DNA of 64,000 nt from Acidipropionibacterium timonense (GTDB lineage Bacteria; Actinomycetota; Actinomycetes; Propionibacteriales; Propionibacteriaceae): the NCBI RefSeq assembly GCF_900605005.1, contig NZ_LR027558.1, positions 820,124-884,123 of the forward strand, read 5' to 3'. Below are positions 1-10,983 of this stretch, one piece after another. A program made the position numbers and the translations under genes. The notes beneath the pieces were generated by a model. It did not search any database. It was not told the DNA's origin and saw nothing but the letters and a program-made list of their open reading frames with translations. How positions within the stretch are numbered: the first letter of the stretch is position 1; each line of letters opens with the position of its first letter.

Positions 1-736
1 CACCGGGGCCTCCCGGCTGCTCGACATGGTGGCGGGACGTTCCAAGAAGGTGTTCAAGACCTGGCTGGCCGGCCGCGACCAGGCCTGGCGCGACCGCATC
101 CAGATCGTGGCGATGGACGGGTTCACCGGCTTCAAGACCGCAGCCGCCGAAGAACTCCCGGCCGCGGTCGAGGTCGTGGATCCGTTTCACGTCGTGCAGC
201 TCGCCGGCGACCAGCTCGATGTCACCCGCCAACGCGTCCAGCAGGACACCACGGGCCATCGGGGCCGGGCGGGCGACCCCCTGTTCGGGGTCAGGCTGAC
301 CCTGCACACGGGCCGGGACCTGCTCACCGACCGGCAGGCCGCCCGCCTGGAACAGGTGTTCGCCGCCGACGCCCACGCCCCGGTCCAGGTCACCTGGGCG
401 GTCTACCAGGAGATCGTGGCCGCCTACCGCGCCGAGAACCGTGCCGAGGGCAGACGCATCATGGCCCACCTCATCGACGCGATCGCCACCAAAGTCCCGA
501 AGGCCCTGCCCGAAGTCACCACTCTGGGCCACACCCTGAAGAAGCGGGCCGACGACATCCTGGCCTACTTCGACCACCCCGGGACCTCGAACGGGCCCAG
601 TGAAGCCATCAACGGCAGACTCGAACACCTCCGCGGCATCGCCCTGGGATTCCGCAACCTCACCCACTACATCACCAGATCACTCCTGGAGACCGGAGGA
701 TTCAGACCCCGACTACACCCTGGATCCTGAAGAGCC
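1..736 (+). mobile_element. ISL3-family IS, right part (cut by window start)
   Basis: The sequence matches the 3' half of the complete element at 41048–42508; the only difference noticed was one base near the left edge (GCC TCC instead of GCC GCC). It ends in the same right inverted repeat, whose outer bases at 729–736 read GAAGAGCC. Its right end abuts, without a gap, the interior of a second, oppositely oriented copy, so this element appears to have inserted into that copy. The left half lies outside the window. Confidence 0.9.
2..730 (+). CDS. ISL3-family transposase, C-terminal part
   Basis: DDE transposase fragment of about 242 residues, open at the window's left edge. It carries the second catalytic Asp in VAMDGFTGF and the terminal block TSNGPSEAINGR, where the last acidic catalytic residue is expected in ISL3 transposases. 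It matches the C-terminal half of the full 435-aa transposase at 41195–42502, apart from one Ala-to-Ser change near the left edge. Because only the left part is cut off by the window, the gene itself may be intact and active. The element it belongs to lies inside another copy of the same IS. Confidence 0.9.
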   Translation, partial: TGASRLLDMVAGRSKKVFKTWLAGRDQAWRDRIQIVAMDGFTGFKTAAAEELPAAVEVVDPFHVVQLAGDQLDVTRQRVQQDTTGHRGRAGDPLFGVRLTLHTGRDLLTDRQAARLEQVFAADAHAPVQVTWAVYQEIVAAYRAENRAEGRRIMAHLIDAIATKVPKALPEVTTLGHTLKKRADDILAYFDHPGTSNGPSEAINGRLEHLRGIALGFRNLTHYITRSLLETGGFRPRLHPGS

Positions 737-1053
737 AGTTTCGCCCTGGCCTGGGCGGCCTGGTCGGTGTTCTGGCGCCACACGTGTCCGCAGCCGGTGC
801 ACCGGTACCGGCGCACCCGGATCTGAAGGATCGTGGGCCGGTGGCCCATCGGGGTATGGGCCAGCCGGCGGATCACCGTGTCACGAGGGACCCCCTGGCA
901 TCCGCACCAGTGGCACCAGTCGTCGGGGGCGACGACCCGGCAGGCCAGGACCGTCTCCTCGTCACTGATCAGCTGGCCGGTGACCTCCAGACCGAGTTCG
1001 TCGAGACGGGCGAATGTGGTCAGGTCGGGGGTGCTGAAGGTAGCGTGGTTCAT
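737..1053 (-). pseudogene. ISL3-family transposase, N-terminal fragment
   Basis: The fragment begins MNHATFSTPDLTTF and holds the two zinc-finger-like CxxC pairs of ISL3 transposases (CHWCGC and RCTGCG). It runs about 106 residues to AKL, then enters the inverted repeat of the interrupting copy and reads nonsense. Compared with the intact copy at 41195 it carries substitutions such as Ala8 to Thr and an Arg to Gln in the ILRIRV segment. It cannot be functional as it stands. The missing C-terminal part should lie upstream of the window if the insertion was a simple one. Confidence 0.88.
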
Positions 1054-1179
1054 GGAGGGCCTTGCGATTCACGAGGACGGGACTTAAGACACTCCGATCC
1101 TCGCGCAGGGTCCTCCCCTCACGCACTCCGGGCCGCCATCACAGGAACCCCACAACTACACCCTGGATCCTGAAGAGCC
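737..1179 (-). mobile_element. ISL3-family IS, 5' remnant interrupted by another copy
   Basis: This is a minus-strand copy of the same IS. Its left inverted repeat has its outer end at 1179 (GGCTCTTCAGGATCCAGGG on the minus strand), and it continues through the start of the transposase to 737, where the plus-strand copy interrupts it. It differs from the complete element at several bases and has a shorter stretch between the inverted repeat and the transposase start, so it is an older or divergent copy. The outer end sits inside a lipoprotein gene. Confidence 0.88.
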
Positions 1180-1702
1180 ACTCTGTCATGCCAGCGACCC
1201 AATAGGGGACATGGATCGCGGCACCGTCGGTGAATTCGAGGAGGAAGGTGTAGCCGCTCGGGCTGGACGCGTCGTCACCATAATTCGACAACATGGCGAA
1301 TTCGCCATGCCCCAAGGGTATTCCGGTCGCGAATCCGGATGTCTTGGCCAAGGTGTCATGGCGCGGGGTGATCCTCGTTCCGGTGCGGTTCATGACGTAG
1401 ATGTTGTCCTTGTCCGCGAAAGCCACGTTCCCGTCATCATCCGCCTCGACGGTGGCGTAGAGAATGGCGTCGCCCAGCTCCTTGATCTCGGCTCCGTCGA
1501 ACGCGAGCATCCCGTGCCGTCCCCAGGGCGTGTCGAAGGGAATGCCCCACATCGTCGCGACCTGGGCGCCAGCCGGAACCCCGGACGTGTCGGACAGTTT
1601 GGAGGGCCGCAGGGAGCATCCACTGATGAACATCATGAGTGCGACGCCGAGACCGGCGAGCACGAGTGATGCTCGGGTCCTCGGTGTTGATCTGGATGTC
1701 AT
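1180..1702 (-). pseudogene. Lipoprotein gene truncated by IS insertion
   Basis: The N-terminus is a lipoprotein signal: basic residues (MTSRSTPRTR), a hydrophobic stretch (ASLVLAGLGVALMMF) and the lipobox ISGC with the acylated Cys near residue 29. About 145 further residues are readable, with no family I recognise; the repeated beta-strand-like texture (AFADKDNIYVMNRTG) is compatible with a secreted beta-propeller or substrate-binding domain, but that is a guess. At residue ~174 (…VAGMTE) the frame enters the left inverted repeat of the minus-strand IS and stops within it. The native C-terminus should lie beyond the IS, outside the window. The gene is broken. Confidence 0.75.
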
Positions 1703-1903
1703 GGTTGTCGATCCCGGAAAAGTGTGTTGGCCTGCGCCATGATGGTGGACCTCCCCGTCCTCATCACTCCCGGTCTCTGTGCTCAGCGTTCGACGTCAAC
1801 GGCGTAGCCGGACAAACGAGGGAGATGATGTGGACCATACCATGGATGTCTCATGGATGTGAAAGTGCTGTGGGGCTCACGTGCCGAGCGGATCACCGGG
1901 GCG

Positions 1904-2749
1904 TCACGGAGTCGTCCCGTCGCGGCCCCGGGCGAGGACGAGCCAGCCGGCGACGATGACAGCGGCCATCCCGGCCACCTGGACCGGGCTGAGGTGCTGG
2001 CCCAGGACGAGGAATCCGGCGAGAGCCGCGATGACCGGTTCCAGCCCGGTGATGATGCCGTAGACCTTCGTGCTGATGAGGCGCAACGCGTACATCTCCA
2101 GGCTGTAGGGCAGGGCCGAACTCATGACGGCCACGGCCAGGCCTGTACCGAGGTGACGCGGGGTGAGCAGCGAGGCGCCTGCCGTCGACACCCCCAGCGG
2201 CAGCAGGGCCGTCGAGCCGATGGCCATGGCGAACCACAGTCCCTCGAGCTGGTGCCAGTGCACGCCCACCCGCTGCGCAGCGGCGGCGTACAGCGCCCAC
2301 CACGCCCCGGCGACCAGGGCCAGGACGACGCCGAGGACACTGAGCCGCCGCCAGTCGGCGTCGAGGGCGCCGGAGACGGCGACCACCCCGGCGAAGGCCA
2401 GGATGACGGCCACGACGTCACGCCGTGACCTGCTGTTGATGGCGGCCAGGGTGAGCGGTCCGATGAACTCGATGGTGACCGCCACACCGATCGGCAGCCG
2501 GGCCAAGGCGAAGTAGAAGGTCGTGTTCATGAGGGTGAGGGTCGCCGCCAGGGCGAGGGCCCAGGCCCAGTCCGACCGGGAGTGACCGCGCCACCGAGGC
2601 CGGGCGACCGGGGCCAGGAGGACCGTCGCCAGCACCATGCGCAGACACACGGTGCCCACCGGGCCGACGGCTGGAATGAGCGTGGCGGCGAAGGCGCCCC
2701 CGAACTGGACCGACAGGGCGGTCGCGAGCATGAGGAACACACCTTTCAC
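1904..2749 (-). CDS. EamA/DMT-family transporter (RhtA-like exporter)
   Basis: An inner-membrane protein of about 281 residues with ten hydrophobic helices and the two EamA repeats. The opening (ATALSVQFGGAFAATLIPAVGPVG) and the second-half segment LEMYALRLISTKVYGI resemble RhtA-type threonine/homoserine exporters and other drug/metabolite transporters. The substrate cannot be told. The start was set at GTG 2749 because TAGGGT lies 7 nt upstream on the minus strand (2757–2762), the leaderless pattern seen across this window. An upstream TTG at 2812 keeps the frame open but has no signal. It is divergent from tgt, with about 75 bp between starts. Confidence 0.85.
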   Translation of the reverse strand: MKGVFLMLATALSVQFGGAFAATLIPAVGPVGTVCLRMVLATVLLAPVARPRWRGHSRSDWAWALALAATLTLMNTTFYFALARLPIGVAVTIEFIGPLTLAAINSRSRRDVVAVILAFAGVVAVSGALDADWRRLSVLGVVLALVAGAWWALYAAAAQRVGVHWHQLEGLWFAMAIGSTALLPLGVSTAGASLLTPRHLGTGLAVAVMSSALPYSLEMYALRLISTKVYGIITGLEPVIAALAGFLVLGQHLSPVQVAGMAAVIVAGWLVLARGRDGTTP

Positions 2750-2763
2750 CCGATCGACCCTAG

Positions 2764-4068
<1,305 letters not shown>

Positions 4069-4096
4069 GGCGAGGGCCCGGCGTCGACCGGCACCG

Positions 4097-4813
4097 TCAC
4101 GCTGTGGACTGGGCGGCCGCTAGCCGCTCCCGATAGGTCGGTTCGTGCTTCTTGATGAACGCGATGACCCGTCGGGTCACCGGGATGCAGGCGTACTCGA
4201 CCAGCGTCTTCCAGAGGAACCCGAAGAAGGCGTAGTTGGCCCACTGGCCGAGGCTCGTCACCCCGACGACCGGGGCGGCGATGGTGCAGAAGATGACCGT
4301 GTCGACGAGCTCGCCGACGCCAGTCGAGTTCACCAGGCGCCCCACCAGGCCCCTTTCGAGCCAGTGGGCCTTCATCCGCGTCATGATGAGGGAGTTGGTC
4401 GTCTGGCCGCAGACGAAGCCACAGAGACCGGCGAGGACGATCTGCCAGACGGGTCCGAGAGCCCCGGCGATCTGCGCGTCGTGGGTGACCGAGTACGCGT
4501 CCGTCAGGCCGGGCAGGGCGATGATGACCCAGAAGCAGCCGACGGCGAGGATGGCCATCGCGAAACCCATGATGATGGCCCGCCTGGCCGCGCGGAGACC
4601 ATAGATCTCCGTCGTGATGTCGCCGAGGATGTACGCCAGGGGGAAGAGGAAGAAGCCGCCGTCGGTCGTGATCGGACCGAGTTGGACACCTTTCGACCCA
4701 CCGATGTTGCTGATGATGACCACGACGCACATGAGCGTGAGGATGACGTCGAAGTAGCCCGAGCCGTGATCGGCGTAGACGGGTCGTGATCGTGCTGTCT
4801 CGTGGTCTGTCAC
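4097..4813 (-). CDS. yhhQ: Queuosine precursor transporter (VUT/YhhQ family)
   Basis: A 238-aa membrane protein with about six helices. It shows the YhhQ signatures: the opening block DVILTLMCVVVIISNIGGSK, then GFFLFPLAYILGDITTEIYG and the central TTNSLIMTRMK. The family imports preQ0/preQ1 or queuine-type bases. Convergence with tgt, the enzyme that uses these bases, supports that role. The start was placed at GTG 4813, eight nt downstream of TATATT on the minus strand; an ATG 111 nt further upstream would add an arginine- and serine-rich tail unlike the family. No preQ0 synthesis genes are visible in the window, so the cell may depend on uptake. Confidence 0.88.
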   Translation of the reverse strand: MTDHETARSRPVYADHGSGYFDVILTLMCVVVIISNIGGSKGVQLGPITTDGGFFLFPLAYILGDITTEIYGLRAARRAIIMGFAMAILAVGCFWVIIALPGLTDAYSVTHDAQIAGALGPVWQIVLAGLCGFVCGQTTNSLIMTRMKAHWLERGLVGRLVNSTGVGELVDTVIFCTIAAPVVGVTSLGQWANYAFFGFLWKTLVEYACIPVTRRVIAFIKKHEPTYRERLAAAQSTA

Positions 4814-4892
4814 GGGGGGTGAATATACGGGGTCGAGTCCCCTTCGTAGGATCGACTGACACGCATGGACCAGCGACACGGAAGGACGGACG

Positions 4893-5900
4893 ATGACCAT
4901 CGCGACCCCCGAACTCGGCATCACGCCGGATCGGACGCTGTACCCGCCGATCGACCCCTACGACACCCGCATGCTCGACGTCGGCGACGGGCAGATGCTC
5001 TACGTCGAGCAGTGCGGCAACCCCGAGGGCAAGCCGGTGATCTTCCTCCACGGCGGCCCCGGTGGTGGCGGAGGCACCGAGCGTCGGCGCTTCTTCGACC
5101 CGCAGGCGTATCGGATCGTCGTCATCGACCAGCGAGGATGCGGGTCCTCGACCCCGCACATCGCCTCCGCGAAGACCCCGGACGACATGGCATCGAACAC
5201 GACGTGGAACCTCGTCGAGGACTGCGAGAAGGTGCGCCGGGCGCTCGGGATCGACCGCTGGCAGGTCTTCGGCGGATCGTGGGGGTCGTGCCTGGCCCTG
5301 GCCTACGCGCAGACCCACCCGGAGGTCGTCACCGAGTTGGTCCTCAGGGGAATCTTCACCCTGCGGACCAGCGAACTCGACTGGTACTACAACGAGGGCG
5401 CCTCCTTCGTCTTCCCGGAGCGATGGGACGCCTTCTGTGAGCCCCTGCGTCGGGCTGGGCACGACTTCTCGGAGGACAACATCAGCGCCTACTACGACCT
5501 GTTGTGGGACCCGTCGCCAGCCGTTCACGGGCCGGCGGCCGTGGCGTGGACGAGTTGGGAGGCGGCGACGACGACGCTCGCCTTCGAACAGGCGCACGTC
5601 GACGAGATGGCCGACCCCGAGTATGCGCTGGCATTCGCGCGGATCGAGAACCACTACTTCGTCAACCACGGATTCATGACGGAGGGTCAGCTCATCCGCG
5701 ACGCCGCCAAGCTCGCTGGGATCCCGACCGTCATCGTCCAGGGCCGCTACGACATGTGCTGCCCGGCGACCACCGCGGTCGACCTCAAGAGAGCCCTTCC
5801 CTCGGCCGACCTGCGCATCGTCATGAGCGGTCACTCGGCCTTCGAGCCACTCATCACCTCCGAGTTGGTCAAGGTGTGCGACGGCTTCGCCTGTCGATGA
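4893..5900 (+). CDS. pip: Proline iminopeptidase (peptidase S33)
   Basis: A cytoplasmic alpha/beta hydrolase that removes N-terminal proline from peptides. The 335-aa length is typical of the bacterial enzymes (~310–320). Visible features are the oxyanion block HGGPGGGGG (residues 53–61), the DQRGCGSS signature at 79–86, the nucleophile elbow GGSWGS with Ser129, a catalytic Asp in the GRYDMCCP segment and His in MSGHSAFEP near the C-terminus. The start ATG has GGAAGGA about 7 nt upstream. It is divergently placed from the transporter gene and appears monocistronic. Confidence 0.93.
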   Translation: MTIATPELGITPDRTLYPPIDPYDTRMLDVGDGQMLYVEQCGNPEGKPVIFLHGGPGGGGGTERRRFFDPQAYRIVVIDQRGCGSSTPHIASAKTPDDMASNTTWNLVEDCEKVRRALGIDRWQVFGGSWGSCLALAYAQTHPEVVTELVLRGIFTLRTSELDWYYNEGASFVFPERWDAFCEPLRRAGHDFSEDNISAYYDLLWDPSPAVHGPAAVAWTSWEAATTTLAFEQAHVDEMADPEYALAFARIENHYFVNHGFMTEGQLIRDAAKLAGIPTVIVQGRYDMCCPATTAVDLKRALPSADLRIVMSGHSAFEPLITSELVKVCDGFACR

Positions 5901-6074
5901 GGGATTCCTCCTCGACGGCGCCCTGGTCCGGAGAGATGGTCCGCAGAGGGACCTGACGATCCGGGCCAGGGTGAGCAGTGCGTCGCGCAGGCCACGACGG
6001 GGTGGGCAAAGCTTGCGCCGGTGTCGACGCATGTCCTGACCGTGCACGATCGTGCCTCCTTGGATCACGGATGT

Positions 6075-6122
6075 TCGAACGCTTGTGCCAAAAACGGTAC
6101 ATGTGTTTGAACATGGGTGTCA
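6075..6122 (+). promoter_or_regulatory. Two LexA (SOS) box-like sites upstream of HNH gene
   Basis: TCGAAC-GCTT-GTGCCA (6075–6090) matches the actinobacterial SOS box TCGAAC-N4-GTTCGA at 10 of 12 defined positions. TTGAAC-ATGG-GTGTCA (6107–6122) matches 8 of 12. They lie just before the ribosome-binding site of the HNH gene. In Mycobacterium tuberculosis several 13E12-repeat (DUF222/HNH) genes are known to have SOS boxes, so damage-inducible control is plausible here. Confidence 0.45.
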
Positions 6123-6133
6123 AGGAGGTGCCG

Positions 6134-7645
6134 ATGACGAACAACCATTCGAACAAGTCGTCGAGGTCGGACGCGGCCGTGTCCGTCCGTCGCGGCATTG
6201 CAGACGCCATTGCGGCCACGGTGGTGGCGGAGCGGAGGGCAGTGGCCCAGCGGATGGCACTCGTGGCCGAGCTGGTGGACGTCTACGAGTGCCCTGCCGT
6301 CGAGATTGCTCCGGGGTCGGTCCGGGGTACGAGGGTGGCCGATGGGGTGCCGCTCGTCGATGAGTTCCTCGTTCCCGAACTGGCGGCGGTGCTCGGGGTC
6401 GGGGTGCCGACGGCGTGGCATCTCGTGCGTGACGTCACCTGCCTGGTCCACCGGCATCCCCGCACCTGGGCAGCGCTCCAGCAGGGGAGGGTCGATGCCT
6501 GGCAGGCTCGCCGGGTCGCCCAGGCCTGTCGCGAGGCGGAGTTGTCCGCGGACCAGTGCCGGATCGTCGATGATCGGCTGGCCGACACCTGGGGACGCCT
6601 GCCGTGGGCACGGATCAGGAGACGGCTGGCCGGTCTCGTCCTGGCCGTGGACGAGGAGCGGGCAGCCCGCAGGAGGCAGGTGCGGTGGGGACGACGGTTC
6701 CTCGCCATGCGTCATGGCGACGACGGCATGACGACCCTCGTCGGTCGGCTGGCCAGCGCGGATGCCCTGGCACTGCAACACCGACTCGACCAGATCCGTG
6801 CTGCCATCGTCGACGCCGATCCAGGGGTCGATGCCAGTGCCGATCAGCTCGCCGCGGACGCACTCGGCATCCTCGCCCGCGGGCGCTGGGCCGGGGACGC
6901 CGGACCGCGGGGTCGGGCCACCATGGTCGTGCACCTCGATCGGGCGGACCTGCGTCGCGCCATCGACGGCGGACCCACGGGAACGGCCGTCGTCGAGGGG
7001 ACGGGTACGGATCTGGGGCCCGTCCTGCTCGCAGAGGTACGCGCCCTGCTCGGCGACAACGCCATCCACGTCCAACCGGTCATCGACCTGACCGAGGACC
7101 CGGCCATCGACGGGTACGTGCCACACGCCAGGATCCGACGTCGCGTGCTGTGGCGCGAACCGGTGTCGGTGTTCCCGTACTCCTCGACTCGATCACGACG
7201 GTGTGACCTCGACCACACCGTCCCCTGGCGCCGACTCGGCCCGCCGGGACAGACGCGGCCCTCGAACCTGGGCCCGCTGGCCCGGTTGGAACACCGGGTC
7301 AAGACCTTCGGTGGCTGGCGGGTCAGGCAGCCGTCGCCGGGCAGGTACGAGTGGACCTCGCCGCTGGGGTTCCGGTACGTCGTCGCCCAGGGGCGAACGA
7401 CTCGCGAGGTGCACGCGCCGGATGGCTCGCGCGTCGACGACCGTGAGGTCTGGGCTCACGGACGACTGGCGACGATGGTGAAGGTGCACGGCACCTTGTC
7501 ACGCCACTGCGGTCCGAACTCGAAGGATCCGCCGACCTCGTGCATGAGCGGTGAGAACCTCCAGGGCAGGGTTCGCCCCTCGTCGAATCGCTCGAGACGA
7601 AGCCCGGCCCCCAGCAGCGAACCGATGATCTCGGACAACGCATGA
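6134..7645 (+). CDS. DUF222 / HNH endonuclease domain protein (13E12 type)
   Basis: A 503-aa protein with an N-terminal DUF222 region (helical, from TVVAERRAVAQRMALVAELVDVY through VEELGVG-type repeats to ~residue 300) and a C-terminal HNH nuclease motif: RCDLDHTVPW supplies the first metal-binding residues, followed by SNLGPLARLEHRVK with Asn and His. Such proteins are abundant, often in families, in actinobacteria; their roles are largely unknown. The start is ATG 6134, with a strong AAGGAGG 7–8 nt upstream. The last ~60 residues (after VKVHGTLSRH) are antisense to the convergent methyltransferase gene and look unnatural, so the original stop was probably lost. Confidence 0.85.
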   Translation: MTNNHSNKSSRSDAAVSVRRGIADAIAATVVAERRAVAQRMALVAELVDVYECPAVEIAPGSVRGTRVADGVPLVDEFLVPELAAVLGVGVPTAWHLVRDVTCLVHRHPRTWAALQQGRVDAWQARRVAQACREAELSADQCRIVDDRLADTWGRLPWARIRRRLAGLVLAVDEERAARRRQVRWGRRFLAMRHGDDGMTTLVGRLASADALALQHRLDQIRAAIVDADPGVDASADQLAADALGILARGRWAGDAGPRGRATMVVHLDRADLRRAIDGGPTGTAVVEGTGTDLGPVLLAEVRALLGDNAIHVQPVIDLTEDPAIDGYVPHARIRRRVLWREPVSVFPYSSTRSRRCDLDHTVPWRRLGPPGQTRPSNLGPLARLEHRVKTFGGWRVRQPSPGRYEWTSPLGFRYVVAQGRTTREVHAPDGSRVDDREVWAHGRLATMVKVHGTLSRHCGPNSKDPPTSCMSGENLQGRVRPSSNRSRRSPAPSSEPMISDNA

Positions 7646-8361
7646 GGCCACTCGTAGCTGCGGGTGTGTGCGGTACGCCCGGGGCCGGCATAGGTCGTCC
7701 CGTCGCCCCAGGTCTGCGCCTGTCCGTTGGCGAAATATCGATACCCGACGGTCGGTGTCCGCGCGGTCTCATCGAGGGAAAGGAGGAGTGGATGTCCGTC
7801 ACGCATGTAGAAGACTCCGCCAGGGCGCAGCAGCGCCGCGATCTGGTGCGCCCAGAGGTCGAGGTCGGACAGCCAGATGATGGTTCCGATGCTCGTGTAG
7901 ACGACGTCGAACTGGCCGTCGACCGCATCGCGCGCCGACAGGACGTCCGACTCGACCCAGCCGATCTCGAGGCCGGCCTCATCGGCCAGACGGGCGCCGA
8001 CCTCGAGAGCGGCGGCCGAGAAGTCCAGGCCGACGACCCGTGCCCCCAGTCGGGCCAACGACAACGTGTCGGTCCCGATGTGGCACTGCAGGTGCAGCAC
8101 GTCCAGGCCGGCCAGGGGGAGCCTCGGGTCGACCTCCTCGAGATGCTGGACGAGAACCGGCAGGTCGTCGCGCACCACGGTGCTCAGCGCGGTCGGATCG
8201 GCGGCCAGGGCATGGGCGCCGTAGAGGTCCTCGTGAAGGACGGCGCGGTCCTGCCACAGATCGTGATTCGCGGCCCGGGCGGCGACCCACGACACCGCGG
8301 TGTCCTGTCCTACGGCAGCAGCGGCGTCGTGGCCCGTCGGTTGGGCCAGTTCCTCGGTCAT
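7456..8361 (-). CDS. Class I SAM-dependent methyltransferase
   Basis: A 301-aa cytoplasmic protein. The SAM-binding motif I appears as VLHLQCHIGTDTLSLARLGARVVGLDFS, and a later strand FDVVYTSIGTIIWLSDL matches motif IV. This is the arrangement of small-molecule methyltransferases of the UbiE/methyltransf_25 type; the substrate is unknown. The start is ATG 8361 with GAGGACGG upstream; it overlaps by 4 bp (ATGA) the stop of the kinase-like gene before it, so the two are co-translated. The 3' end overlaps the convergent HNH ORF by 190 bp. Confidence 0.88.
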   Translation of the reverse strand: MTEELAQPTGHDAAAAVGQDTAVSWVAARAANHDLWQDRAVLHEDLYGAHALAADPTALSTVVRDDLPVLVQHLEEVDPRLPLAGLDVLHLQCHIGTDTLSLARLGARVVGLDFSAAALEVGARLADEAGLEIGWVESDVLSARDAVDGQFDVVYTSIGTIIWLSDLDLWAHQIAALLRPGGVFYMRDGHPLLLSLDETARTPTVGYRYFANGQAQTWGDGTTYAGPGRTAHTRSYEWPHALSEIIGSLLGAGLRLERFDEGRTLPWRFSPLMHEVGGSFEFGPQWRDKVPCTFTIVASRP

Positions 8362-9461
8362 GTGTTCCGTCCTCGAGGTGGTGACCCGTGGTTGGTGAAG
8401 CATGGTGCCAGATCCGGGCGCGACGGCCAGCCCCAACCGTCCACCGCCAGGTCCACCATCCGGCCGCACAGTGACCCAATAGTGTCCGTGAGGTCTGCGT
8501 GTGCCCTCGCCCACCGCCAGCGGTGCACCATCCTCGCCCGGCCCGCCACGTCGCCACGCCGCCGCAACGGCTCCAGGGACAGTTCGGTGAGCTGGAGCGC
8601 CGCGGCCGTTCCGGCCAGCCCGATCATCGAGTCGGCCGCCAGCCATCCGGCAGCGCGCGGGTGCCCACCGATGAACCCGTCCCGGACGGCGTCGAGGAAT
8701 TCGGCTGGCACCCCGACCATCCCGTCACACGTGCTCCACGGCATGAGGAGGTTGACGACGTCGATGGCCGGGTGGTGCACCGAGGTCGCCTCGAAGTCGA
8801 CGAACCGGGCTCCCCTCGAGCCGATGAGGACGTTGCCGGGGCATGGATCGGCCTGGGTGACGACGGCATCCTCGCCACCGTTCAGCAGGTCGACGGCGGC
8901 CAGCTCGACCATCGCGTCATCGGGCACCTCGATCTCCAGGGCCCGGCACAGCCGCTCCAGCCCGCGCCGGGGAAGTTGTGGCGATGCCGGCCCGCCAGCG
9001 GATCTGCTGTCCGGATCGGCCCGGCGCACCGCCTCCCGGAACGACGGGACCGCGTCGACCGACGATGCCATGACCCGTGCCGTCGCCAGGCCCCACTGCG
9101 CCCCCGCGCTGAGGGTCGCCTCGGCGTCGGCGCCGGACAGCAGCGACGCCAGCGGCACCCCGGCAACGTCCTCCATGACGACGACACCGAGGTCGAGATC
9201 GGCGGCATACAGGTGCGGCGCCCCGGGGATCGTCCCCAGCCCGCACACCTCGCGGACGATGCCGAACCCGCCGGAGTTGTGGGCCATGGCCTTTGACCGG
9301 AAGCACTTGGCGACGACCGTCCTGGCGCCATCGGTCGCCGTCGTCGACCCGTCCACCCAGCACCGGGCGACGACGGTCCGCACCCCTTCGCTCAGCACCT
9401 GCGCCACCGACAGCTCGGTGCCCAGGACGAGCGCGGCGTCGTCGACCCAACCCAGCCCCAC
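8358..9461 (-). CDS. Aminoglycoside phosphotransferase/choline kinase-fold protein
   Basis: A 367-aa protein with a protein-kinase-like APH fold. The ATP-site lysine lies in TVVAKCFRS, the catalytic loop is TQADPCPGNVLI (Asp plus Asn) and the metal-binding Asp is in ARFVDFEAT, the normal APH order. In the catalytic loop HxD is replaced by QAD, which is seen in some small-molecule kinases. The true substrate is unknown. The start was set at GTG 9461, with AGGAGG five nt upstream; an in-frame TTG at 9476 has no such signal. It is translationally coupled to a methyltransferase, suggesting a shared small-molecule modification pathway. Confidence 0.8.
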   Translation of the reverse strand: MGLGWVDDAALVLGTELSVAQVLSEGVRTVVARCWVDGSTTATDGARTVVAKCFRSKAMAHNSGGFGIVREVCGLGTIPGAPHLYAADLDLGVVVMEDVAGVPLASLLSGADAEATLSAGAQWGLATARVMASSVDAVPSFREAVRRADPDSRSAGGPASPQLPRRGLERLCRALEIEVPDDAMVELAAVDLLNGGEDAVVTQADPCPGNVLIGSRGARFVDFEATSVHHPAIDVVNLLMPWSTCDGMVGVPAEFLDAVRDGFIGGHPRAAGWLAADSMIGLAGTAAALQLTELSLEPLRRRGDVAGRARMVHRWRWARAHADLTDTIGSLCGRMVDLAVDGWGWPSRPDLAPCFTNHGSPPRGRNT

Positions 9462-9523
9462 GATGGCCTCCTGCAACTCGTCTAGAGTGGGAGGGTACCT
9501 GCAGACCCGTCACGGAGACAGCC

Positions 9524-10515
<992 letters not shown>

Positions 10516-10519
<4 letters not shown>

Positions 10520-10983
10520 TCGACATCATCAACGAGTCGGGCCAGCAGGCCGATGAGGAGGGTCTCGTCGCCCTCGCCACCTTCGCCCTCGACCGACTGC
10601 GCATCCAGCCATCCGCCGAGCTGTCCATCCTCCTCGTCGACGAGCCCACCATGGAGGCCTACCACGTCAAGTTCATGGACCTTCCCGGCCCGACCGACGT
10701 GCTGAGCTTCCCCATGGACGAGTTGCGCGCCCCGGCCGATGACGAGGAGCCCCCCACCGGGTTGCTCGGCGACATCGTCCTGTGCCCGACCGTCACCGCC
10801 GCCCAGGCCGCCGAGAACGGCCGCACGCCAGACGGCGAGGCCGAGTACCTGCTCATCCACGGCCTCCTCCATCTCCTCGGCCACGACCACGCCGAGCCCG
10901 AGGAGAAGCGCATCATGTTCGGCCTCAACGACGAGATCATCGCCGCCTGGGACGCCGAACGGGCCCGGCTCGGTCGACGATGA
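10516..10983 (+). CDS. ybeY: Endoribonuclease YbeY (rRNA maturation factor)
   Basis: A 155-aa zinc metalloprotein required for 16S rRNA 3'-end maturation and ribosome quality control. The zinc-binding motif HGLLHLLGHDH is intact (H-x3-H-x5-H). The segment GPTDVLSFPMDE, typical of the family, precedes it. Start and phoH stop overlap as ATGA, so translation is coupled. The gene is placed between phoH and a CorC-like gene, the common bacterial order. Confidence 0.95.

Noticed and set aside
4740-4924. Upstream ATG (4924) as start of the queuosine-precursor transporter
   Set aside because: It would add 37 residues unlike the family and overlap the pip start region; GTG 4813 has a -10-like element at proper distance.
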